Below are positions 1 through 6,291 of a DNA stretch of 7,688 bases, piece by piece (within the stretch, counting starts at the first letter, position 1; every line of letters begins with the position of its first letter). This DNA is from an uncultured Verrucomicrobiota bacterium (GTDB lineage Bacteria; Verrucomicrobiota; Verrucomicrobiia; Chthoniobacterales; SZAS-18): the NCBI GenBank assembly GCA_937871685.1, contig CALMOL010000252.1, positions 1-7,688 on the forward strand, read 5' to 3'. The notes under the pieces are model-generated. The model did no database searches and was not told the DNA's origin. It saw nothing but the letters and a program-made list of their open reading frames with translations. The position numbers and the translations under genes are program-made.

Positions 1-239
1 ATAAAGAGGAGCGATGACAACCGGTTGAGATAGGCCAGGATGGCCGGGCTGAAGACGTAGCCGCCGCTGGCAACGGTCACGACGCGACGCTCCGCACGCC
101 GTGCCGCGGTGCGCGCCACATCGAGCGCCGCCCCCACCGCAGGAAGGACAAGCCCACCGACGACACTCCGCCCCCCGCCGGCGGCAGCACGCCCAAGGCT
201 CCTTGAGAGCCATACCACGGTCGCTTTCTTCCCAATCCA
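1..239 (-). pseudogene. C-terminal fragment of a PduO-type ATP:cob(I)alamin adenosyltransferase, N-terminus missing
   Basis: The minus-strand frame that is open from 239 to the window edge becomes recognisable from about position 152. It reads LVLPAVGAALDVARTAARR, then AERRVV, then a stretch ending AYLNRLSSLLF. PduO-type enzymes, which transfer adenosyl from ATP to cob(I)alamin, end with the pattern LPGGS..AA.LHVARTVCRRAER followed about 20 residues later by LNRLSDLLFVLAR. The spacing between the two blocks matches. The glycine-rich turn after LP is shortened, there is a stop (TGA) at 240-242, and none of the N-terminal motifs (TRTGD, GTVDELN) lies upstream. I therefore call it a remnant rather than an intact gene. 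The true end lies beyond position 1, so the C-terminus cannot be judged. The alternative is an intact, unusual gene with a sequencing frameshift, but the upstream sequence in the other frames does not look like this family either. Confidence 0.55.
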
Positions 240-438
240 TCACGGCGCAGGCTTCCCTCCGAGCTTGCGCCGTTTTTTCATCGAAAATCATCTCCGTCGC
301 TCCACCGGCGTGGAATTGGACCTTGGGTGCACCGAGATTCGCGGTCGCGGGCGGCACCCAGCTATCGCCGGAAGCGCTGACATCTCTGAACTGCTCGTAA
401 AGCACCAGTTCGCACCACAAACGCCAACTGCGCAGAAG
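205..438 (-). pseudogene. Unrecognised coding-like fragment without a clear start
   Basis: This minus-strand frame is open from 438, just after a TAG at 439-441, with no stop before the window edge. From about 438 to 205 it gives a plausible soluble protein segment (LWCELVLYEQFRDVSASGD, later FHAGGATEMIFDEKTAQARR and MDWEESDRG). After that the frame turns into a run of Arg, Cys and Gly, while the frame next to it starts to read as adenosyltransferase. No ATG occurs at its beginning and no ribosome binding site is visible. It begins 31 bases after the stop of the large phosphoesterase gene and lies in the same frame as that gene. I do not recognise the family. It may be a broken gene left at an insertion or deletion junction, or a short downstream gene with a GTG or TTG start. 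The coding-like look is my judgement from residue composition only. Confidence 0.3.
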
Positions 439-468
439 CTATCTCGGCTATATTTTAGCAAACTCGCT

Positions 469-3400
469 TCATTCTTCTGTCCTTGGAGACTCAGTAGCAA
501 TGGTCTCATCGAGGGCCTTTGCAGCTCTTTCAACCAATTTTATGTTCGGATGTTTGACGCCGGTTTTGTGTTTGGCCACAGACATTGCGGCAAGGTTGCG
601 CAATTCTTGCCTTGTCTTTTCATTGGCGAAACTAACGCGAAATTCATTCCACAGGTTCTCATGAACCCTATACAAATAGAATGAGTTCTTATGCGAACGA
701 AGTATAAAATTTTTCACCGCAACCTCCCATCCAGGCGGACGCTGCTTTATAAGAAGAAGAATCACGAATAGCTCGCCCATTTCTCCGTGGTGAGAAGCAA
801 CGTATTTCTCGAACAACGCGCCGAGCCTCTTCGAAAAGATATCTAATTGATGCCATTCGACAACATTATCAACACTTGAATATACAAGAGCCTTCCACAG
901 TTCACCAAGCGATGAGAACGAGTCCGCCTGTTCATCGCTCAGCACAAATCCCGCATCCTCAAACACCGCATAACGTTTTGTTGCAAGAAGAGGCGTTAAG
1001 ATCACCAAAATCTGACACATCCGAAACCAGCAGTTCATAACCGCCTCTAGGAGTTGCATCTTGGCCACAGGGTCAACGTGATCGCTATTTCTGAGAGCGC
1101 GGGCTGCGCCCGTCATAGCATGCATCATTTGATGTAGCGATGATCGATTGATAAATTCACTCACTTCTTGATGATATGGCCTTGAGTTGTCGTAATTCTT
1201 ATCAGCAATAGCGTCCTTCACAACATCGGGCAGGGCCGACTCTCGAATACTACTGACCACTTCTTGCTCAAGGCGTGCCACCGCATCAGGATTTGGCATC
1301 CATAAAGCATGCCCCAGCGGATTAAAATCTACTGCAATACTAGTCCTTGCGATAAACTCCGCATCCATACGCCGCAGGTCTGCCGTCATACTAGTGATCG
1401 CATCTGTTCGCATTCTATCGATTCCCGTGTAGAACTCTATTATTTCTGGGAACGCAGCGTATCTAACATCTGAAAAAATAAATTCCGCAAACTCTCGACT
1501 GTGATACATTCGATGTGCTGCGAAATAATAAATCCAACAAGTGAGCCTAAAGGAAAATACGTTACCACGCCTCACGAAGATGTTTTCCGTCGCCAAGAAG
1601 GAGAAAAGAACGTCGATTTCGAGTGAAATCATTTGTCGGTCACAGTATTCACGAACTTTATCAAAGAATTCCATCTTTGTGAAAGATCGCTTACCTGTTC
1701 TGATTAGCCACTCACAAAGAAACCCTAATGCGAACTCGCAGTCTTTTAGGTCCGGTCGCGTTGCGTATCTGGGGATTTGATCGAACTCGTAAAATAAGAA
1801 GTGCAGGACTTTTCCGATAACTTCGGTTCGGTTCACGGGGCTGTCCTCAAATGATCTTTCAATCAATTTTAGAATCAAAAGACAGTTCAGCGGGCTTCGA
1901 TGCATGTTCAAGGCATCGATATCATCGATAACTTTCTTGGTTGCTAGACCTTCGTCCAGGCGAGAATCTATCAGATCAAGATAAGCGGTCACCAGCTCGC
2001 GAATGCGTGCGCGCTTCAATGACCATAGATAGAGAACTTCGTGCTTTTCGGTTTTCGGTATTGTAAGCGCATCCGCTATGTGCCTAAAATCTTCGAACCC
2101 TTGTAATATTACTACTGGCAGATGAGAAAACTCCGCAGCGATGATTCCCAAGATTTTCTGAGCATTAGTATCGTCTTGCCAATTATCTACTATGAATCCC
2201 CCTAATTGTGCCGGCTCGATGAAAATTTCCGCGCACCGACTCGAAATGTATTTCAGAACGCCTTGACGATGCGCTGGAATGTCATTCGCATCGCAAAACA
2301 ATGCGGCTTTCGAACCAGAAGTGCTTAGATAATATTGAAGTGAAAGATACTTACCAAGACTTGTCAGACCATATTCCTTCGGAGCGCGGATGATATACGG
2401 TCGAAGCTCTTTGCTTATTTCCTGTAAACTTACAAATACAGCGTCCTTTTTGTTACTCGTCGTCTCGGGCGACCGCGATATATCGCGATCAACCCAAATT
2501 CTACGTTTTGATGAGTAGCACGTGCATGCTTCATCAAACTCGGCTTCAAGGACGCTTTGTGTATCCCCTGTGCTTACGGTTGCAGGAGTCAATTCAATCG
2601 CAGCTGGACTAGTTACCCCCGCCGCGAAATTTTTTTTTCCAGTATCATTATCTGCCAAACTGACCCCTGCGACGAAATTATTGGTCGATGTCTTCTGCCT
2701 ATATACAACCTCAATCTCGCCAGTTTCGGTGTCAATAGTTACAAAAGTATACCCGAGCTCATCTTTTTTACGCGTGAATAGCGCAGGAGCTACACATTGT
2801 ATGGCATTTCGAGTTCCGCGAGATGTGATAGTCGACATCCCGCGATGGATGTGCCCACAAAACACTAGGCGGAATTTATTATCAATCGCATTCTCCAATT
2901 CAATTTTCGCCCACTCCGAAAGCCACTCTAGCGGGTGATGCATCACGAGCACACGCACAGTTGACGGAGTTGAGAGCAACCATTGATTCAACGAACGCGT
3001 GTCAACACATAAACGATCTTTATCGGAGATAGCATCCCCGGTTAAAGGATCTTCGGACCCACCGAAGGAGCAAAGCGCAGTATTGAGACAGAACAATCCG
3101 ACGCCCTCAGGTAGCTCCCACCCAGTTCCACCTATTTTACTTTGGCAACAGTTGTAGGTGGCAAATTCGCGCTCCGCCGCCTTGTAGGGCGCAAATGTTG
3201 GCTCAAAAAACAAACGAGATAAATTCGGCAGTGCCCGATTGAACAACTCTTCGCTCTTCAGCTCACTCAGCGCGCCCCTTTGTATCGTAATTATATCCTT
3301 TAGAGCCAAACGAGAGACGTCATGATTACCCGGGACACAAATCCTACGATCCTGTTTTATTCCCAGCGCTTCTAGTTTTGCGGTAACTTTTGTAGCGTAT

Positions 3401-3582
3401 TCCGTATAGTGCCCCGCATCTCCGGCCTGAACCAGATCACCGGAAAACAAGACGTAGGGATTCTCGAAATTTTTCAGTTGCCCTTCAATATCTTTAAACA
3501 GGCTATCCAACACCAGCTCACATTCTTCCGGCCAAGCGGGACGGTAGTGGAGGTCGGAGAGATGGAGGAATGTTACCTTCAT
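469..3582 (-). CDS. Calcineurin-like metallophosphoesterase fused to a degenerate STAND-type NTPase module; possible single-gene defence protein
   Basis: The ATG at 3582 gives 1037 residues. Residues 1-250 are a complete metallophosphoesterase with all five metal-ligand motifs: D10-L-H12, G48-D49, G85-N86-H87-D88, H215-H216 and G243-H244-I-H246. After a linker (about 300-360) comes a STAND/NACHT-like region. IIRAPKEYGLTSLGKYLSL (397-415) sits where the P-loop should be, VVILQGFEDF (490-499) where Walker B should be. Then follow LWSLKRARIRELV (519-531), MHRSPLNCLLILKLIE (560-575) and a winged-helix-like end with FRLTCWIYYFAAHRM (678-692). Residues 700-1037 look helical and may be a sensor; this is inference. 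Fusions of an effector enzyme to a STAND module are known in bacterial conflict systems, so an antiviral role is plausible but unproven. An upstream GTG at 3663 would add 27 residues, but the family begins with the FLHLSDLH strand, which favours 3582. The leader holds a hairpin at 3616-3631. Positions 1501-1560 are 22/60 GC, against 44/60 at 5341-5400, suggesting transfer. Confidence 0.85.
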   Translation of the reverse strand: MKVTFLHLSDLHYRPAWPEECELVLDSLFKDIEGQLKNFENPYVLFSGDLVQAGDAGHYTEYATKVTAKLEALGIKQDRRICVPGNHDVSRLALKDIITIQRGALSELKSEELFNRALPNLSRLFFEPTFAPYKAAEREFATYNCCQSKIGGTGWELPEGVGLFCLNTALCSFGGSEDPLTGDAISDKDRLCVDTRSLNQWLLSTPSTVRVLVMHHPLEWLSEWAKIELENAIDNKFRLVFCGHIHRGMSTITSRGTRNAIQCVAPALFTRKKDELGYTFVTIDTETGEIEVVYRQKTSTNNFVAGVSLADNDTGKKNFAAGVTSPAAIELTPATVSTGDTQSVLEAEFDEACTCYSSKRRIWVDRDISRSPETTSNKKDAVFVSLQEISKELRPYIIRAPKEYGLTSLGKYLSLQYYLSTSGSKAALFCDANDIPAHRQGVLKYISSRCAEIFIEPAQLGGFIVDNWQDDTNAQKILGIIAAEFSHLPVVILQGFEDFRHIADALTIPKTEKHEVLYLWSLKRARIRELVTAYLDLIDSRLDEGLATKKVIDDIDALNMHRSPLNCLLILKLIERSFEDSPVNRTEVIGKVLHFLFYEFDQIPRYATRPDLKDCEFALGFLCEWLIRTGKRSFTKMEFFDKVREYCDRQMISLEIDVLFSFLATENIFVRRGNVFSFRLTCWIYYFAAHRMYHSREFAEFIFSDVRYAAFPEIIEFYTGIDRMRTDAITSMTADLRRMDAEFIARTSIAVDFNPLGHALWMPNPDAVARLEQEVVSSIRESALPDVVKDAIADKNYDNSRPYHQEVSEFINRSSLHQMMHAMTGAARALRNSDHVDPVAKMQLLEAVMNCWFRMCQILVILTPLLATKRYAVFEDAGFVLSDEQADSFSSLGELWKALVYSSVDNVVEWHQLDIFSKRLGALFEKYVASHHGEMGELFVILLLIKQRPPGWEVAVKNFILRSHKNSFYLYRVHENLWNEFRVSFANEKTRQELRNLAAMSVAKHKTGVKHPNIKLVERAAKALDETIATESPRTEE

Positions 3583-3941
3583 ATAGTTCGGTCTCTGTGT
3601 TATGGCTTCTTTCCCCCCTTCGGTTGAAGGGTTTGATTCGCGATTCCCCCATAGGAAGAACACAAATTGACTTTCTTCAAGTCATCCCTGCGCAGGTTCT
3701 TTCTGAGAGCCGACGCCGTTTTCTAGCCCAGGAGTCAGCCAACGATCGCCCATTAAGACCTTCGCGCCGTCGCGGCCAAGACTAACCACGCCGCCAGCAA
3801 ACCGAACGCGAAGATCGTCGTCATCCGGTCGCTTGACGTTGAGGAAAGCCCCACCCCACGCAGGTTCTGAGAGAGCTGTCCAAGCCTTGTTGCCTTAGCC
3901 AAGGGTCCCACTGTCATTCCCTCGTCCCCCGCCCTTCCTCC
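3583..3941. other. Divergent intergenic region between the phosphoesterase and beta-propeller genes
   Basis: No convincing gene lies here. On the minus strand the region carries the leader of the large phosphoesterase gene, with a 6-bp hairpin (CCCTTC-GGTT-GAAGGG, plus strand 3616-3631) and a weak promoter-like pair: TTGAAG (complement of 3675-3680) and TCCTAT (complement of 3651-3656), 18 bases apart. Neither box is close enough to consensus for a firm call. A short imperfect direct repeat with the core CGCAGGTTCT lies at 3691-3710 and 3859-3876. Between its copies a minus-strand mini-ORF (3753-3824) could encode a 23-residue hydrophobic peptide. The 150 bases before the propeller gene contain no recognisable Shine-Dalgarno sequence. 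Confidence 0.6.
3753..3824 (-). CDS. Possible 23-residue single-pass membrane peptide
   Basis: The ATG at 3824-3822 opens a short frame, MTTIFAFGLLAAWLVLAAT followed by ARRS and a TAA stop. Residues 4-19 form one hydrophobic helix, and the basic tail (ARRS) would favour a cytoplasmic C-terminus. Small peptides of this shape exist as accessory subunits of membrane complexes, for example KdpF and CydX, but neither the sequence nor the neighbours point to one. No good ribosome binding site precedes it; the bases before the ATG read GCGACCGG. The same frame is open further upstream through the opposite strand of the propeller gene, so the peptide may just be the tail of a non-coding frame. It could also be the remnant of a lost operon. 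Confidence 0.18.
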   Translation of the reverse strand: MTTIFAFGLLAAWLVLAATARRS

Positions 3942-5105
3942 ATGAACTCGCCAAGCATCTCCCACGGCTGGAAAAAATCTCTCGCCACTCTCACGCTCGG
4001 AATGCTGGTTGCCGCGCCGACGCTGAGTCCGCCGCTCCGCGCCCAGTCCGCCAGCCCGGCGCCCCCCGCCGACGCCCCGAGCTACCGCGTCGCGCCCGAG
4101 TGGCCGAAGGAGTTGCCGAACAATTGGATCATGGCGCAGGTCGGCGGCCTGGCCGTGGATCGGCTCGACCAAATCTGGGTGCTCCAGCGTCCGCGCACGA
4201 ACACGCCCGACGAGCTCGGCGCCGCGCAAAAGCCGCCCGAGTCGATCTGCTGCGCCGACACGCCCTCGGTCCTCGTCTTCGACAAAGCCGGCAACCTCGT
4301 CAAATCCTGGGGCGGCCCCGGCTTCGTGCCCGATTGGCCGGCCTCCGAGCACGGCATCTTCGTGGACAAGGCCGGCAACGTCTGGCTCGGGGGCAACGGC
4401 CCGACCGACCGGCACATCATGAAGTTCACCAATGACGGCAAGCTGCTCCTGACCATCGGCCATCCCGGCGACGCGCCGATCAACAACCAGGACACCTCGA
4501 TCCTCGGCTCGCCCGCCGGCATCGACGTCGATGAAGCGGCGCGCGAGGTCTACATCGCCGACGGCTACCGCAACAAGCGCGTGGTCGTCTATGACTCCGA
4601 GACCGGCGCGTTCAAGCGCGGCTGGGGCGCCTACGGCATCCCGCTGAGCGAGATCGACAACGGCCCCGCGGTGAACCGGCTCGTGGGCGACCCGGCGTCC
4701 AAGCAGTTCGCCAATCCCGTGCACGCGGTGCGCCTCTCGGCCGACGGCCTGGTCTATGTGTGCGACCGGGTGAACAACCGCATCCAGGTCTTCGACAAGG
4801 GCGGCAAGTTTCAGAAGGAGTTTTTTGTCAGCAAAGCCACGCTCCGCGCGGGCTCATGCTGGACGGTGAATTTTTCCGCCGACAAAGAGCAGAAATACCT
4901 GCTCGTCGCCGACGGCACGAACAACGTGATCTGGGAATTGCGCCGCAGCGACGGCGCGATCGTCTCCCGCTTCGGCCACAGCGGCCGCAACGCCGGCCAG
5001 TTCCACTGGGTGCATCAGGCCGCGCTCGACTCGGAAGGCAATTATTACACCGGTGAAGTGGACACCGGCAAACGCATCCAGAAGTTCGTGCTCGTTAAGC
5101 CGTAA
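3942..5105 (+). CDS. Secreted NHL-type (six-bladed) beta-propeller protein, peptidyl-amidating-lyase-like fold
   Basis: The protein has 387 residues. The N-terminus is a Sec signal peptide: KK at 11-12, a hydrophobic core (about 14-28) and a likely cleavage after LRA at 34, so the mature protein is periplasmic or extracellular. A Pro/Ala-rich linker follows, then blade-like repeats of the NHL type: AVDRLDQIWVLQRP, VFDKAGNLVKSWG, FVDKAGNVWLGG, IDVDEAAREVYIADGYRNKR, LVYVCDRVNNRIQVFDKGG, YLLVADGTNNVIWELRRSDG and a last one ending in GKRIQKFVLVKP. The pattern 'V(Y)IADxxNNRI.VFD..G' is typical of NHL propellers and of the lyase half of peptidylglycine alpha-amidating enzymes. No lyase active site is certain, and bacterial members mostly have no known substrate, so only the fold and location are claimed. 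Base use is strongly GC-rich, matching the rest of the right half. The start has no Shine-Dalgarno but fits the signal peptide. The gene runs convergent to, and overlaps by 61 bases, the GFA-family gene. Confidence 0.85.
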   Translation: MNSPSISHGWKKSLATLTLGMLVAAPTLSPPLRAQSASPAPPADAPSYRVAPEWPKELPNNWIMAQVGGLAVDRLDQIWVLQRPRTNTPDELGAAQKPPESICCADTPSVLVFDKAGNLVKSWGGPGFVPDWPASEHGIFVDKAGNVWLGGNGPTDRHIMKFTNDGKLLLTIGHPGDAPINNQDTSILGSPAGIDVDEAAREVYIADGYRNKRVVVYDSETGAFKRGWGAYGIPLSEIDNGPAVNRLVGDPASKQFANPVHAVRLSADGLVYVCDRVNNRIQVFDKGGKFQKEFFVSKATLRAGSCWTVNFSADKEQKYLLVADGTNNVIWELRRSDGAIVSRFGHSGRNAGQFHWVHQAALDSEGNYYTGEVDTGKRIQKFVLVKP

Positions 5106-5539
5106 AGCCATGGCGCAGCAGCCCGTGAGGGCTCTTCGCGGGAGCGCGCTTGTGGGAATTGCGGAAGGCCATCGGCCAAGTGGATCCACGGCAGGCGGTC
5201 TTCCGTCCAAATGTGGGCGACCGGGGTGACGACGGTCGGGTCGTCGAAGCTGGCCACGGTCACGTCCACGATCTCCGCATCCGGTCCGTCCCGGATCGTC
5301 AGCGGGCTGCCGCATTGCGGGCAGAACCCGCGCAGGCGGCAGGCCCACGCGATCTCGCGCGGGGGCGTGGTGAGAAAGCGCAGGTCGCCGCGGCGGAATC
5401 CGGCCCATGTGACGAAGGGGGCGCCCGCGTGGCGGCGGCAGTCGAGGCAGTGGCAGTGCGAGCCCGGGATGGGCGGGCCGCTCGCCTCGTAGCGCACGGC
5501 GCCGCACAGGCAGCCGCCCGAGATGGGCTTCGGACTCAT
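5045..5539 (-). CDS. GFA/CENP-V family zinc protein (glutathione-dependent formaldehyde-activating enzyme-like)
   Basis: The product has 164 residues. It carries the cysteine set of the GFA domain: GGCLCGAVRY (C10, C12), HCHCLDCRR (C29, C31, C34) and GFCPQCGSPL (C73, C76). These bind zinc in this beta-tent fold. The domain closes with IHLADGLPQFP near residue 129, the usual end of the family. Residues 130-164 are an atypical tail, coded across the intergenic gap and over the last 61 bases of the convergent propeller gene. The tail looks like read-through of a lost stop rather than a domain. The founding member was reported to assist glutathione-formaldehyde adduct formation, but most members have no proven substrate, so I name only the family. 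The start codon overlaps the stop of the upstream ABM-like gene (ATGA, 5536-5539), which implies translational coupling and one mRNA. Confidence 0.88.
   Translation of the reverse strand: MSPKPISGGCLCGAVRYEASGPPIPGSHCHCLDCRRHAGAPFVTWAGFRRGDLRFLTTPPREIAWACRLRGFCPQCGSPLTIRDGPDAEIVDVTVASFDDPTVVTPVAHIWTEDRLPWIHLADGLPQFPQARSREEPSRAAAPWLYGLTSTNFWMRLPVSTSPV
5120..5133. terminator. Small hairpin between convergent genes, possible weak bidirectional terminator
   Basis: AGCCC-GTGA-GGGCT forms a 5-bp stem with a 4-base loop, 15 bases after the stop of the propeller gene. No T-run follows on either strand, so intrinsic termination would be weak. It lies inside the C-terminal tail of the GFA frame, which fits the idea that this tail is read-through of a former intergenic region. 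Confidence 0.25.
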
Positions 5540-5862
5540 GGCGCGCGGTCGGGCGCCGGGGCGGTGGCCAGGACTTCGTAGTGCGTGACGAAATACTCGC
5601 GCTCAACGAGGTATTCGTCATCCTCGGGATAGTAGCGGGCGATCCGGTAGTCCTCGCCCGCGAAAGCGCGGATGGCCTCGTAGGATTCCCACAGCGTGAT
5701 GAGCACGTAGTGCGTGGTCTCGCCCTCGGTGCGGCGGAGCACCTGGACGCCGCGGTTGCCGGGCGTGGCTTCGTAGTCGGCGAGGCCGGTGCGCAGCAGG
5801 TATTCGTGGTAGGCCTCGGCCTTGCTTGTGGGGACACGTCCGTGCCAGCTCCGTGCGATCAT
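5536..5862 (-). CDS. Antibiotic biosynthesis monooxygenase (ABM)-like dimeric alpha/beta-barrel protein
   Basis: The product is a 108-residue cytosolic protein without signal or membrane segment. It begins MIARSWHGRVPTSKAEAYHE, continues with LLRTGLADYEATPGNRGVQV and THYVLITLWESYEAIRAFAG, and ends near FVTHYEVL. A first strand ending in a W/HG turn, a helix rich in A/E/Y, a PGNRG turn, and a 'LxTLWES.EAI..FAG' strand-helix step are typical of the ABM superfamily of ferredoxin-like dimers. Members include small cofactor-free monooxygenases and many proteins of unknown function, so the substrate cannot be inferred. The length is normal for the family. It is the first gene of a two-gene unit with the GFA-family gene, overlapping it by 4 bases. 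No Shine-Dalgarno precedes the ATG. The start is chosen because it coincides with the first strand of the fold. Confidence 0.8.
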   Translation of the reverse strand: MIARSWHGRVPTSKAEAYHEYLLRTGLADYEATPGNRGVQVLRRTEGETTHYVLITLWESYEAIRAFAGEDYRIARYYPEDDEYLVEREYFVTHYEVLATAPAPDRAP

Positions 5863-6291
5863 GGTCGGGCAAGCAACGCGCGGCCGGCCGGTGGATCAAC
5901 GGCGGAGTGCGTCGCCAAGCGCCTCGCGCGCCTTGCTTCGTGCGCCTCGGCTTCCCTCGGTGGCTTGAGTGCTTATCTTTCACCCACATCTCTTCCGGCG
6001 CGCCCGGTTTCTGCAACGTCCTCGGTGGTCCCGGGGAGGGCGCGGCGTCCCGCCCGCCGCCGATGGGCGTCTCGCCCGAGGCAGTCCGCCGGCTTCTCTC
6101 CGCGGCCCCGGACAGAATCCGGCGGAAGCGGACGGCCGGCGAGGACGCCAGCCTGCCGGCGGGCGGGACGCCGCGCCCTCCCCGGGACCGGCCGAGGCGT
6201 TGCAGAAACCGCGGCCGTCCTGGGAGATGTGGGCAAAGACAAGGGCCTGAGCGCGAGGGCTTTGGCTTCGCCAGCCGGCGGGTTTTTCCCT
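5863..6291. other. Intergenic region filled by a GC-rich palindromic element
   Basis: Several long open frames cross this region on both strands, but they are rich in Arg, Gly, Pro and Ala, match no family I know, and run through the inverted repeat. I take them as side effects of high GC. About two thirds of the gap is the palindrome at 5975-6240. Next to it, plus strand 6258-6285 can fold as a bulged hairpin (GGCT..GGC-TTC-GCC..AGCC) followed by GGCGGG and TTTTT, which resembles a terminator for plus-strand transcription, though no gene there needs one. Confidence 0.6.
5975..6240. repeat. Large imperfect inverted repeat with a perfect 33-bp core (MITE- or REP-like palindromic element)
   Basis: The left arm (about 5975-6075) and right arm (about 6141-6240) are reverse complements over nearly their whole length, with scattered differences. 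Perfect blocks are: 6027-6059 against 6157-6189 (33 bp, beginning GGTCCCGGGGAGGGCGCGGC), 6005-6018 against 6198-6211 (14 bp, CGGTTTCTGCAACG) and 5983-5992 against 6224-6233 (CCCACATCTC). The centre (6083-6132) itself holds partly complementary GTCCGCCGG and CCGGCGGAAGCGGAC. Such a structure could extrude as a cruciform or fold as a very stable RNA hairpin downstream of the zinc-ribbon gene. No transposase or coding content is present, and no clear target-site duplication was seen. It may be a non-autonomous mobile repeat or a chromosomal repeat family. Confidence 0.85.

Noticed and set aside
109..684. A 191-codon plus-strand frame
   Set aside because: It lies opposite the end of the large phosphoesterase gene and the gene remnants, with no motif and a low-complexity start.
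3583..3663. N-terminal extension of the phosphoesterase from a GTG at 3663, and a tRNA-like look of the same bases
   Set aside because: The extra 27 residues precede the first strand of the fold and match nothing. No acceptor, anticodon and T arms can be paired to make a tRNA.
3753..4724. A 323-codon minus-strand frame opposite the propeller gene
   Set aside because: It is rich in Arg, Gly, Ala and Val with no domain, and lies opposite a gene with signal peptide and clear blade repeats; it is a mirror frame of GC-rich coding DNA.
4854..5837. A 327-codon minus-strand frame across the propeller, GFA and ABM genes
   Set aside because: The residues are Pro/Arg-rich out-of-frame readings of the ABM and GFA genes, whose own frames carry family motifs.
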